Of a DNA stretch of 64,000 nt, positions 42,270 to 54,100 are shown piece after piece. Origin of the DNA: Gaeumannomyces sp. JS-464 (lineage: Eukaryota; Ascomycota; Sordariomycetes; Magnaporthales; Magnaporthaceae). Numbering within the stretch: position 1 is the first letter of the stretch; each line of letters opens with the position of its first letter. Below the pieces are notes generated by a model, which did not search any database, was not told where the DNA came from, and was given only the letters and a program-made list of their open reading frames with translations. A program made the translations under genes and the position numbers. Where the stretch lies: contig NGZR01000003.1 in assembly GCA_002197995.1 (NCBI GenBank), forward strand, positions 682,001 to 746,000. The letters are read 5' to 3'.

Positions 42270-45200
42270 CTAGGCACCGAGTCTAAGGATTATTTTAATC
42301 CTTTTCTTAGGTGGCTCCTCTGTGCCATCGCTCGCCTGGGACGTCCTTTGCTTATGTGTAACCAGCTTGATCCGCCTCTTTTTTCCGCCGTCCACAGGGA
42401 AATCGTGAGGGGAAGTCGGCGCAAGAGGCAGCGCGACGTCGGAGTTGGTCGGAAGGTCGATGTCATCTTTGCCGTCGTGGTCAGCCCCGAGGAAATCGCC
42501 ATCCAGCGCGATCTGTACCATATCGTCGGTATGGCCGGCTGGGTCGCTGTTGCTGCAGCCATCACCGCCTGCACTGCCGTACATTTGCAGCGGCGTATCA
42601 TGCCTCTCCTGGCAACATATCTCTGCTGGGTTCACATATGGGAACGGGGCAAGGCCAGAGGCTATCGCATCCGCTGTCGAGACGGAATATGAATCGTCGC
42701 CTGCCGGAACCGACAGTATCGAACCCGGCGGATTCTGCCCCAGAAGTATCCCGGGATCCTGTGGTTTTGATCGTCAGCATTCGGTCCTGTTAAAATTTTC
42801 ATGGAACGTCACTTACAATCAAGGCAGGGCACTCTTCCACTCCGTCATTGTCCAGAGACGATGGCGGACTAAGCAGAACATCGCTCCTTCCAGCGTTTCC
42901 GTCCTCCGAGCAGCCCTGGATCTGGCAACTGCCGGCCGGGGACACGTGGCCTTCGGGTGGAGACGGCAAAAACGCAGCAGCCTCTCGATGTCGACGCGCT
43001 GTTTCGACCATTTCATCAACGAAGTCGTAGGCGTCGATCTTGGCTTCCCCGTCAAGCTCGGCGCTTCGCTTCCGCTGCCTCTTGGACGGTGCCGGTTTCA
43101 CGTCATCCTTCTCTTCTAGCTCCAGCGACATTAAGTCTCGGCAGTGGGCATCCAAAGATGGAATTTGAAATGCTTCACGGAGTCGAACGCGCCATCGCAT
43201 CTAATGCTAGGATAAGGGCAGGTGACCGGCTTGTCGTCAATAGCTTGGACGTATCGTTCATAATGATCAAAGACGTGGTCTTTCATGGACCTCTATCCAG
43301 GAACTGACGAAGGCGCAGCTCGGGCTCCAGTGATTGGTCGGCCATGCAAAACAAGCAATAGCCGGCGGTGGCAAGCACTCCACCGTAAAAAAGGGGGTCG
43401 CACTGCACGGGGAGCTCGTCCGGGCAAGCAAAATGCGAACGGCAATAATCCCTCCATTCGGGTTTACCGAATACCCATTTGTTACACAAAAAGCAAAGCT
43501 CGGCAAAGCCACTGCGTATCTTTTTAAAGCAATTGTAAATGTGTCTCCAGTCGTAGGTGGGCTATCTGGCGCCAGCGGCGGGGGCAAACTGGGGCAGTTT
43601 CCGGCGAAATATCGAGTCGGCACATCGACATTTCTCGGGCTCCAGGCCCGGCCGAAACTTGACCTCTGCGTCCGCCTCGCACAGCGCGACCATATCGCGG
43701 AGGGCTTGGAGACCGGTCGGGCTCCGCAAGGTGTGAGTTTCAAAAAGGCTCGACGCGAGGCGGTCCCGTTCGGGCATTAGGAACTTGACACGGTTGAAAA
43801 TGCTCCGATGGTAGCATGGCGGGGACGTGGCGGCCCCGGACGTGCCTACGCCGTGTGGCTGAGTCTTTTGCCATTGTCGGAGCTCACGGTCCGCCAGCCT
43901 TCTCTTTTTTTCATAAAGCTTTTTGCGCAGCGAAGCCGACTCCCGATCCCGCCGCCCTAATAAAGTTGCGGCCTCTCTCAATTGCAGCGAATTCGGGCTG
44001 GCCCTCAATGCTTCCTGCTTCTCTGCTGGCAAAGACTGCGGCAGCAGGGGATTGCACGGCACTGTCAAGCCGCGAAAAAGATCGTTGACGATGCTGCGCA
44101 CTTCCTGGCCGAAGTAGCTCGCCTGGCCATCTGTGCCGCTGTTGTTGGGCTGGCAGTGTTTGTTGTAGGTGCCGGGGTCGATGTGGCCGGCATGCTTCAT
44201 CCTTTGGGCCTCGGAATAGAGCTTGTCTGTCGGACGGAGGAATCGGTCAGCAAAAACCAAAGGGGGAAAATGAGTGACTAAGAAAGGGCAGCGCAGAACA
44301 CCTACCGATCCAGTACAAACCCTCCGCTTTGAAGTCGTGGATGGTAGGCGGATGGGGATACCCGGTACGGAAACCTAAGGCCCGAAGCCGTTTGCTGAAC
44401 GCTTTCGCCGATTCCATTTTGCCAGCGGTCTTCCTTACGGACATGCTTTTAAAAAAAGGGTTGGTTAAGAATGCTGTCCTTCCACTGCAGGTGGACCATC
44501 TCGCCTTCTGGTGGTTCTATTCCAAGGAGGTTTTCGAAAGTATCGTAATCTCTGAACGCCTTAGCCGCGATAAGGATAGCCAGCATTGGGAGCATCGCGT
44601 TGCAGATTAAAGGCATAGGACCCAACCCCTCATACAGCGCATGCTCGGGCCTGGATCAACAACTCAGAACAACGAATTAAGCTGGTACTTTCCGGTAAGA
44701 AGACGTACCTTTTGTCAAGATTGTCTGTCATGCCCTTAGCATCTCGGACAAGCTGGATAGCGAACTCCGCATTACCATGCTCGTTGCGGAACACGCTAAA
44801 CGTCACGTCCTATGCCCGCGAACGAAATGGCAATCAGCATGCCGTCATCGACCGGTGTTCGCAACGCAGCGTGTGCTCACCTTGTAGTACATGCCACGAC
44901 CAAAACCTGCCCGACAGGTGGATTCGATATATTCGCCGATAGGTGTAAAAAAACAAACGATGGCCATAAAGTCGGCCCAGTCGTAGATTTTTGTAGCAGG
45001 CTTTTCGTATTCGACCCAGTCGTTCCCCCATAGCTGATGCCCAAGATGGACGAAGTGGTTCTTCGTGCCAAACCTCCGAAATCGTTTACTCTTAACCAGC
45101 CTAATCGTGCTTTCTTACTTAAGTATCTCGGGAAGCTCGGACTTAATAAACTACGCCGAATCGGTCAGCTGGGATAATCTAAAAGGATTAAGGATTAAGG

Positions 45201-45595
45201 AACTGCTCGGGGGCGGACGTACATTTGTTACAGATAGTGTAATGTTAGCGGGAATAGCCTTATATTCACGGCGCCAACCGGCCATAAACTGCTTCCAATA
45301 TAGCATAACTGTTCCTTACCCAGGGTTCGGGTCGCCTTCTGCACCGTCAATGCCGAATGCAATCTCCTTAACGAAATCCTTCAAGGATTTAACCTTACAA
45401 AGGCTTGGCTGGTCTTCGTCCTAAGCATGGTCTTCGGCGTACCTAAATGGCCGGTGTATCAGCACCACCATAGCTAAAATTGAATCCACTAAGGAGGAGA
45501 ACGTACTGGTTCCAAAAGCTGATCATACGCTCGTACTCTTTCAGCACCTTGGGTATAACATGCCTAAAAAACAGCAGAATCGCTAATCCTCTCAT
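42270..45595 (-). pseudogene. DUF3435 (FluG-type) tyrosine-recombinase-like protein with C-terminal zinc fingers, damaged
   Basis: Exon pieces on the minus strand read SLKDFVKEIAFGIDG, NHFVHLGHQLWGNDWVEYEK, IGEYIESTCRAGFGRGMYY, FRNEHGNAEFAIQLVRDAK, RPEHALYEGLGPMPLICNAM, IHDFKAEGLYWID, LYSEAQRMKHAGHIDPGTYN, and later SGTDGQASYFGQEVRSIVND and MPERDRLASSLFETHTLRSP, with Cys/His-rich parts at 43530-43170. Introns at 44810-44880, 44651-44708 and 44227-44305 restore the frame. Damage: stops at 45316, 45151 and 45115, one extra T in a T7 run (44451-44457), and frame breaks near 43560, 43285 and 43160. By comparison with the family as I know it, the expected catalytic Arg, Arg and Tyr are Pro (44941-44943), Lys (44328-44330) and Cys (44153-44155). 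Confidence 0.8.
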
Positions 45596-46877
45596 TGCAT
45601 TGTTAAAAGCCCCTCTCTCTCCCTTTGCCGAAAAATTCTCGCGGGTTTTTCCTTAGCGCCATTATGCAGACGAAAGCCTTCCCCTCTAGAAGCAGGACGG
45701 AGGCAAAACGGTGGGAGGGTTGTCGGTGGCTACGAAGTAAGGACGGAGCGAATGCGGGCTGCTGCGACCTTTTAAGGACAGGCGGGGATTGAAGCGCCAA
45801 CCCTCAGCGGCAGGAGGCAGCAGGCCGACGGCACCTGCGCGGCATTCATCGTGTGGACAGCCGGGCAATGGGCGCCTGGACATGACGGGAAGGATGGGAG
45901 CCAGGAACCGGGCCTCTGGCCAATCTGGGCTGGGCCCCTCTCCTGGCAGCGCAGCGGCGGCCGCATTTTCGTCCATGGCGGGAGCACGCATAGAATAGGG
46001 TCGACAATGTCGGAGGGAAGGTCGAAGCGATGTTGGCTGTGAACGTGCCATGGGGTGCGCGTTTATGTGGGAAGGAGGTGGTGTCGTGGTGATTTTATCC
46101 CGGAGCATCACTGAGCGGGGGTGAGCAGGGGTGACGCGAGCCTGAGCCGGGACCACGATGCTGACTAACCCGATTGGGACAGCTGGCCAAAGGTTTTCGG
46201 GAGAGACTACCTAGGTAGGTAGGTAGTCATCACCGGTGGACGATGCCATGGGGGCATCACATAGCTAATCCGCGGGATACGCACTCATGCATGTAACATG
46301 AAAGGAATCCTGGCTGCGCGTCTCCCATTACCCATGGCCTATAAAGGGACGGATCGAGCGAGCTATCGATTGATACCCAGAGCGTGAAACCACTGGTTAC
46401 GTGAACTAATGGAATCTTGTTGGGCGTGCCTGTTAGGGGCACCTCCGCCGAGGTTATGTGCGGACTATGGGATCACTGATCAGCTGATGAGGTGTTTGAG
46501 GTGCGAGAAGAGAAGGAGAAAAAAACCTGGAACCAAGGCAATCGGGTGCCACGTTTTCGCGGGCGATCGAGGTGGACAATTTTTGGGAGGTGTCAGAATA
46601 AGAACATTAAGATGAAGGTACGAACAGCCGATCGTCCCATCCATTTCAGGCATGAAGCAGGAACCTACCTAGGCCGCGAAAACCCGCCTTGATAGGGAAA
46701 CCCCACACCCCCAGGCAGGCAACAGTTCGCCCCGCCAAGCGTTAGCATCGTCACTTTGGCCGGCGGACTTACGAACGACATCTCCATCTGTCTGACACAA
46801 GCCGCTCGACCGAACGATTCCGTCCCCTGCCCGACGCGCACACTACCAGCAAGAGGCAAGCGATAGCAGACATCACA
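45596..46877. other. Intergenic DNA at the accessory/core border
   Basis: No gene is supported: open frames such as 45603-45800 and 45789-45998 lie on both strands without motifs. A CCTAGGTAGGTAGGTAG tetranucleotide run lies at 46209-46226. The last 130 bases before 46878 are the likely promoter/5' UTR of the GFA gene. Confidence 0.45.
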
Positions 46878-47315
46878 ATGGAGGTCCAGTGCCAGTGCGG
46901 CGCCGTCTCCTTCCGGACGCCCTTATCAGTCCCCCAGGCCGTCTTCCACTGCCACTGCACCGAGTGCCAGGCCCAGTCGGCATCGGCCTTCGGCACTTCG
47001 GCCGTCTTCCCCACCGACGGCATCTTCCCGCTGAGCCCGGACCTCGAGGCCAAGCTCGGGCTGTACAACCGCCCCGCCGAGCGCGCCGACAGCGGCCGCA
47101 TGGTGCGTTGCTACTTCTGCAAGGCGTGCGGCGTCCGCCTCATGCACCTCGGCATCGAGAAGGATGGCAACCCGAGATCCTTTGTCTCGGTCAAGGGTGG
47201 CAACATCAAGGGGCTCGACTGGAGCTCCGCCACGCACATCTACACTGACAGCGCCGTCGTGCCCATCCCGCCGGGCGTCAAGTCTTTCCCGCGCGGGCCA
47301 CCGCCGTCCTCCTAA
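46878..47315 (+). CDS. GFA/CENP-V domain zinc protein
   Basis: This intronless gene encodes 145 residues. Zinc-binding Cys of the GFA (glutathione-dependent formaldehyde-activating) fold are clear: CQCG at residues 5-8, HCHCTECQ at 24-31 and CYFCKACG at about 76-83. Family members bind one or two zinc ions; some bind glutathione adducts, but most fungal paralogues have no proven substrate. The start in CACAATGG has an A at -3 and G at +4. The length is typical of a single-domain family member. Neighbours give no pathway. I infer a cytosolic small zinc protein; the formaldehyde role is not established for it. Confidence 0.88.
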   Translation: MEVQCQCGAVSFRTPLSVPQAVFHCHCTECQAQSASAFGTSAVFPTDGIFPLSPDLEAKLGLYNRPAERADSGRMVRCYFCKACGVRLMHLGIEKDGNPRSFVSVKGGNIKGLDWSSATHIYTDSAVVPIPPGVKSFPRGPPPSS

Positions 47316-48897
47316 TCTCTCTTGTTGGGCAGATGACAGGATGCGACTTTCGGTCGGAATGAAGAACCGTGACATACAGACTGCTTCGGAAAAAAATCAG
47401 GGGTGAGAGTGCTGCTCTTCTATTTCCTCTTTCTTCTACGACCTTTCCAGATCTATCCAGTCCCTGAGCACAAGACACAGAACCATGGGGCTTGACAAGG
47501 TTTACACATCGGTGGCACATGGAACCGCCAACAAGCTGCATCAACATGTCGGCGACTTGTTCGCTTTGGCCCTTGTCTGGCTCCCCTCACGTTCACTACT
47601 ACCTACATATCAATCTGCCTAATCATTATACGTCCACTTATCTAGGGACACGCCTGAGCATTCGCCCGCGTAGACAAGGTTTGCGGCTACGAACAAGCCA
47701 ACTAGCTGGGAATCTACTTTCTCGCCGGTCGAGTCAGTTCCGCAAGGCTCCGGGGCCGTGCTCATCGGGTCTAGAAGCCCTGACGTAGGGTCCGGACCGT
47801 CCATGACGGCGCGGCGTCTGCGTATACCCCCGTCACTACCCGGGCACGCGTTTTGACAGACCGAGCGCAACAGTTTTTCGTGGATAAACTCACGCGGACT
47901 GCGCAGCACACAAGTCGGAGTGCATGGCCTACTCTGTGTAGACGGCTCTTATGAACCCACCTTTCTCCTCTTATTGTTCTCAATGGGGGTAGGGCGTTGT
48001 TTCCCTAGTCCTGCCTGCATCCTCCTGCCTGCATCTCCCTGCCTGCATCTTCCCGCCTACGTCTCCTTGCCTGCGTCCCAGCCTCCTCATTTCCTCCCAG
48101 TCCCTACACTGAACTCTGCCCACATCGGCTAACCCCTTCAAGTCGATCAACCTCGGCCAGCAGTGGCCTGGTATCAAGAGGCGGTAAAGCCCGTGCCGCC
48201 TGCTTGGTTGATACCCCGATGGACTGCGGCCTGGAATCTGCTCCCGGTGGCCGGCGGCCGAGGTCAGACCACAGCCTATCCCAAGTGCGCGGCTAGCTTG
48301 CCTAGGTGCAGCACAACTAGCTACTCCTGTCGTCTTTGCCCTTGTATCAGAGTTGAAGCTTGTCGTGAACCTCACTGTCCGCCCCTTGACCTCCATTTTA
48401 CAGCGAAGGCCATATCCTGCAAGCCACAGACCAATGCCGGGCGCTCTTCCTTTCCTTTCCGGTCCTTCTCTTTCTCCTGTCTCTGGCATGTGTCTGGTAT
48501 ACCTATGGGGAGCCCGAGTCGACCGGTGTCTGCGCTCTTATCCCATGCCCCTGCGATACCTAGCCGGTTTTCTCGTTGCCGTTGTCAAAGCCCTCCCGGC
48601 CTGTTCCCATCCTTCCCAATTAAGGGGTTGGCACAAAAAGGCTGGCGCCTCCCGCCTTGATCCTTTGCAAGACTTGGGCTCCCTTCTTCATAGCCATCCG
48701 CATCATATTGCCGGTGCTCTCTAAATCTCCCCCAGTTGTCTTGTTTCTCCGCGGTGGTTGGTGGTCACCAGCCAAGCGCCGGCCCTCTAGCCGCCACCAC
48801 AACACCAAGCAAAATTACAGACTCACTCGAGCTCTTACGCTTTCCCTCCATTTCCCACTCACCTTCCACACTCACCCTCACCGCAACCGCCCCAGCA
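47316..48897. other. Intergenic DNA between the GFA and dehydrogenase genes
   Basis: Open frames on both strands lack motifs. It includes a 14-bp minisatellite (48011-48080). The final 150 bases (CTCGAGC..., then C-rich CACTCACC) upstream of 48898 look like a fungal 5' UTR. Confidence 0.5.
48011..48080 (+). repeat. 14-bp minisatellite, five copies
   Basis: The unit CTGCCTGCATCYYC occurs five times in a row, the last two degenerate (CCGCCTACGTCTCC, TTGCCTGCGTCCCA). Confidence 0.8.
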
Positions 48898-50425
48898 ATG
48901 GGATCTCTGGGCGACCCGTCATCGCGCCTCGCGCTAGAAGGTGAAGTGCTGCTGGTATGCATCCCGACGGAGCCCAAGCTCGAGTGGGTGGTGGCCATGG
49001 AGGCGAGATACCCAGGGCTCGAGGTCCGGTGGGTCGACCGGAGCTGGTACCTAGACACCAACGTCTTTGCCAGCGGGACCCTGAACCTGCCCGCGCGCTT
49101 GTACGACGGCGTCACCATGGTCATGTCCTTTCTGCCGCCCAAGCCAGAGGACATGAAGCGCGTCCGGTTTGTGCAGCTCACGTCGGCCGGCGCCGACCGC
49201 TGGGTTACCCACGACGTATACAGGGATCCAGACGTCATTTTTTGCACAGCAAACGGGATACACGCGTGAGTCTCGACTGGATACATCAGGACGGAGAGCT
49301 TGTGTGGTTGTTTATTAACATGCCACACTCGAGAACGGGACACGCACTTGAAGCACGCAGATATCGGAATGGGTCATTGGCACGTGGTTGATGGCGCAGC
49401 ACCACTTCCTGCGAGCCAGCATGCTCATGAAGCAGGCTCGCTGGGCGCCAGCCGAGGAATTCCACCCAACTGTGGACAGCCCCGGATTGCGCATGTGAGT
49501 GCCTAGCTAAGACGATTAATCCTGAACTGCTTCAGAACTAACAATCCCGCCCAGGGGCATCCTCGGATACGGCGCCATCGGCCGGCAGTGCGCCTGCGTG
49601 GCGAATGCCATGGGCATGGAGATATACGCCTACACGCGGACGGAGCGTAGCACACCCGAGGCGCGGAGGGACGACTCGTACCACATGCCCGGCACCGGCG
49701 ACCCGGACGGCCTGATCCCGGCCCGCTGGTTCCACGGCGTCGGCCGCGAGGCCGTCAACGAGTTCCTGGCCCAGGACCTCGACCTGCTCGTCGTCAGCGT
49801 CCCGCTCACCGACGCCACCCGCAATCTGCTGGGGCCCGAGCAGTTTGACATCCTGGACAAGGGACGTCTCTCGGACGCCTTCTGCCCCAAGAACGGCAAT
49901 GGGCCACACGTCGATGGCCACGTCAATGGAAAGAATTGCAATGGGCAACACGCCAACAATCGCGTTGGTGGAATCGATGGCAATGGGCGGCTCACCAATG
50001 GCCACCACGCCAATGGCACCAACGGCAACGGGCAGCAGCACATTGCCAATGGCCACATCAACGGCAACAACATGGCCAACGGCACCGCCGCCACGGCCGC
50101 CGCCAAAACCACCCGACACAACGGCGGCGGCAAAAAGACGTTCGTTTGCAACATCGCACGGGGCGGTATCATCGACACGGACGCGCTGCTCGAGGCGCTG
50201 GAGCGAGGCCAGATCCGCGGCGCCGCGCTCGACGTGACGGAGCCCGAGCCGCTGCCGCGCGAGCACCCGCTCTGGCGCGCGCCCAACGTCTTCATCACGC
50301 CCCACGTCAGCTGGATCACCCCCTGCTACTGGGACCGCCTGCTCAGGATCCTCGAGGAGAACCTGGACCGCCTCCGCGACGGCCGCCCTTTGCTCAACCT
50401 GATGAACCGGAAGGAGCAGTATTAG
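48898..50425 (+). CDS. D-isomer-specific 2-hydroxyacid dehydrogenase, three exons
   Basis: Exons are 48898-49265, 49354-49494 and 49555-50425; introns of 88 and 60 nt have GT...AG ends and join in frame, giving 459 residues. The NAD-binding loop [12 protein letters not shown] begins at residue 170. The catalytic set is Arg372 (NIARGGIID), Glu399 (DVTEPEPLP) and His420 (ITPHVSW). The enzyme would reduce 2-oxoacids to D-2-hydroxyacids, or oxidise them, with NAD(P)H; the substrate is not predictable. Residues about 282-365 are an insertion rich in Asn, Gly and His (repeats such as [15 protein letters not shown]) placed within the NAD-binding domain, unusual for this family, whose members are usually 320-350 residues. 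ATG lies in a GCAATGGG context. It is a stand-alone gene. Confidence 0.9.
49266..49353 (+). other. Intron 1 of the D-2-hydroxyacid dehydrogenase gene
   Basis: It starts GTGAGTCT and ends TTGAAG. The AG at 49352-49353 is chosen because it continues [12 protein letters not shown] in frame; the next AG downstream (49360) would shift the frame. Confidence 0.8.
49495..49554 (+). other. Intron 2 of the D-2-hydroxyacid dehydrogenase gene
   Basis: It starts GTGAGTGC and ends CCGCCCAG, interrupting the codon of the Met that begins the GxGxxG loop. Confidence 0.85.
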
Positions 50426-51132
50426 AGGATCGTACTTCTTTTTTCTTATTCTTCTTTCTTTTTTTCCCCCTTAATACCTGAAGCTTTCGTCTTTTGATTT
50501 CCTTTCCGTCGGTTGTATTTCCCAATAGTTTTCTGCCACATGAACAAAGAGATTGACGGGGGGTTTGGTTACTAGGTGGTAGTAATGTGGAAGGCACGGC
50601 ATTGAAACCGCATTGCGGGAGCAGAGGGGATGAATGGTCACTGCCACGGTTCTAGCCAGTGGGAGCTATTACACATGGGCAAGTTCTAGCATGTCCCCAA
50701 CATCACGGGCAGTGTTTACCAGCATATTTATCAGCATAATGGAATATCATTACTAGTTGAGGTGAATGGCTGGTCTATACCCTAAGATTATTAAAAGAAT
50801 ATCCGTGATGCTGTCCAGTCGTGCCATGGTTTCGGCGGCTGCTTTCTGCTTGCCCTCGCCAACAATCTGGTTGGCCCGACCTTGCTTGACCTGGCCCGAC
50901 GCGGAGAAACCGCGCCGAGGCCGTTGTGATTCTTGCCTTAAAACGCCCTTGTCTCCCTCCCTGTTCTCTATATATGCGCACAACCGCCCGCGTATGTCGT
51001 CTATCGGACTTCATTAGAAAAGCCAAATCGCCACGATATTGCTACACTTCTCATCTGGCGGTGTCACGTCCCCGCCCCGCTAGTCCAAGCCAGGGATAAA
51101 TAATCAACACACAAATTACGCCAATTGTCCCT
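50426..51132. other. Region between the convergent 3' ends of the dehydrogenase and ATG26
   Basis: It contains a T-rich stretch just after 50430, useful for transcript termination of the dehydrogenase. The short frames at 50753-51026 on both strands show no motif. Confidence 0.5.
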
Positions 51133-54100
51133 TCACAAACCACCGAGAACCCGGCTCAGAGACTTCCTACTACTGCTCCGGGCCATGGAGGTGCTGGTGG
51201 CCGGGACACTCGGGCTCTTCTTGCCGGCGCTGCCGCCCGCCGTAGCGTCGGGTTCACGGAAGGCCGCGTCGGGGAAGGCACCAGCTCCGGGGCCGGAAAC
51301 CCCGTCATCGGGGATGTTGCCGCCGACAAAGGTCCACTCCTCGGTTTCGTCGTCGTCCCCTTCGTCGTCGCCGTCCGTCGTGCCCTCTTCCTGCTGGCTC
51401 TTCCGATGCTTGGCGTTCTTACTGGCCTTGGCCTTGATCAGGCTCGTGGCGTACTCGAGGTCGCGATAGATACACTGGATCGCCGTCTTGACACCACTCT
51501 CCTATTACAGTTCAAAGTTCAGTTAGCGGGAGACCAAATAAAAAACAGCGGAAGAGGAAGATTCCCAGAAGTACCTTTCTGATTTGCTCGCCCAGAACGC
51601 GGGCCTTGACGATCATGCGGTCGCTGTTGGTAGCCTCCCAGAGCGCTCGAGCGAAGCTGTTAGTGCCCCACTTGCGCAGGCAGATACCGACACCGAGATC
51701 CTCGACGCGGCTACCAAAGAAGAACTGGTCCCCAAAGAAAGGGCGAATGATGGTAGGCACGCCGGCGCGCAGGCTGGCCCCTGTCGTGCCAGATCCGCCG
51801 TGGTGCGCAACGGCGTCCATCTGCGCGAACAGCCAGTCGTGCGGCGCCGACTTGATCTGTAGAATTTCAGGCGGTAGCTTCGGCTCCTCCTTTGGCTTTT
51901 CGACATTCTCCTGCTGGTCTCCGCCTTCTGTCTTGTCCTTGCCCTTCTCCTTGCTTTCGGCCGCGCCGTCTGCTGAAGGCTTCGCCTCATTACTGCCACT
52001 CATGCGGTCGGACCAACCCTTGGACAAGACGCATCGCACATCTGACTTGAGGACCGCATCGATTACCTCCTGTGTCATCTTGGCAGGGTCCGGCACGATG
52101 ATGCTCCCAAAACCGACGTACACGACCTTCTTTCCGTCCCGCCGCGCCTTGTCGATAAAGTCGGTGAGCTCGCGCGGAGGTGTCCAATCGGCCCCGCTAG
52201 CCTTCGTCACCTGCTGCTTGCTCTTGCCGCCGTCATCTTCTTCTCCGCCTTCGCCCGGCTTCACCTCGGCGGCGGCCTTGTTGGGCGTTCCCTCGTCGAG
52301 GAACCAGTATCCGGTCACGCGGATCCAGTCGCTGTAGTCGAGGGGCGGAGGCACTACGTAGGGGCTGAAGTTGTACAGGAACGGCACCTTGTTGGGTTGC
52401 ATCTTCTCAAGACTTGTGTTGGGCAGGCCCAGCACGTGGTTGCGCCAGCGGTTGACCTGCTGCGCTGTCATCTTCCAGAACATATTGTCGAACATGACGT
52501 ACGTGACGTAGTTGTAGGCGCCGCCCATCTTGTGCTCTGGCATCACAAAGGCGTGCGGGTACGCGCGCGTGCGCGTCCACGGCATCGTGAAGGCCCGGAA
52601 GTAGGGGATCTGCAGCGCCTCGGCGATGTGGATGCCCGCCATGGCGCTGGGGCTCTCGATCAGCAAGTCCGAGCCCTGGCACGCCTCCCAACAGCTAGAA
52701 AGGAGTTCGTCTAGCCAGCCCCGGAACTTTGACGCCGCTACCTTGAGGAACTGCCATGTGAAGGTCCCGTTCTCAATGCACAGCTGCATGAGCTCGCCAG
52801 GGTCGCCCTCTACTCGCGCGAAGTCGATGCCGTGGGATCGGATCCACGGCTCGAACTCGGCGTGGGTCGCGATCCGCACCTGGTGGCCCTCAGCCAGCAG
52901 GCCCTTTGCCAGCGCAATATACGGTTGCACGTCGCCTCTCGAGCCGATAGTGAGACAGGTGACGCGGAGCGGCTGCGGCGGCTTGAAGTTGAGGAATGAG
53001 GCTTTGGGGTCGTCAAATAGGATGGTAGGCGCGTCGCTAACTACCGATGTCTGCTTGGGCAGCGGTATTTCGTGCTCGGGGTGCTCTTCCTGGCGGGCCT
53101 CCTGCAGAGCATCGCGTTCGGCGGCGGCCGTCTCTGCGTCCTCCTTCTCCTCCTGACCCAGCAGGCCCGAATCGCGGAGGTACCGCGCCTCCTCAAGCTG
53201 CTGCAGCAGAGTGATGGTGCAGTCGTCGCGAATATCAGCCTGGCCGAACTCGAAAAAGAGCTCTTCGTGCCCACGGATGACGACAACCAGCCCGGAGTAA
53301 CCGAAGCGGAACCCCTTCTCCTTGTGCGCATTCTCGACGTCCCTGAGTGGGAGGATCAACTTGGTCCGCGTACCGGGCAGGAGGCTGCGGAAGCAGAAGG
53401 AGCGGTCGCTGATATAGATCTTGCCGTAGAGCGGGAGCACGCGGATCATGTAGCCAAAGTAGGTTGCGACCAGCTTCTCAGACTCGGGGAGGGCAAAGTG
53501 TTGCCGGAACCGTTCCCTCGAGGTCGCCACCTTGTCCTCATCATCGTCCTCGGGCAGTTCATCGTCCATTTTGAGCGCGGAATTCTCGTCGTAGTGCCGG
53601 CGTCCACCCTTCCACATGCCTGAAACCTTCTCGAATAGCCCATTGATTCGGTCGCGAGGAGGTTGCTCATGCGACGGAAAGGCGATAGGGGCCGGTTGAG
53701 GTAGCCCGCAAGGGCGCCTGCGCTTCGTACAGGGAGGGACGCCATGGTGGCGAGGCCCTGCATTCCTGGCGTAGGCGGACCTTGCTGAATACCAAGGCCA
53801 GCCCCAGCGCCCTGCATGCTCCCTGTCGTCGCCGCACGATCGACCTTGATTGGAGGGCTCCATTGAGATGTCTTTGTCAACGCCTGGTTGTCGGCAGCTG
53901 AGGAGTCGGCCGCGCCCTTGGGTCGAGAGCTCGAGGGAGAACGGCGGACTGTGGGGCTGTGGAAGACATCGCTGCCCCTGAGGATCTGGCTGGCCGACTG
54001 ATCTTCGCTAGATGACGTGACCAAAGCCGAGAGGCTGGCCTGGCTGGGATCTTCAATGGATTGGACGTATGAGTCGGACGATTCCTGCTTCTCCGGGATG

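Noticed and set aside
47492..47788. Plus-strand frame between GFA and dehydrogenase genes
   Set aside because: No motif, poor start context and low-complexity Ser/Leu/Pro content typical of intergenic DNA.
49538..50305. Minus-strand frame of 255 codons
   Set aside because: Reverse shadow of dehydrogenase exon 3, including Val/Ile repeats mirroring the Asn/Gly/His repeat.
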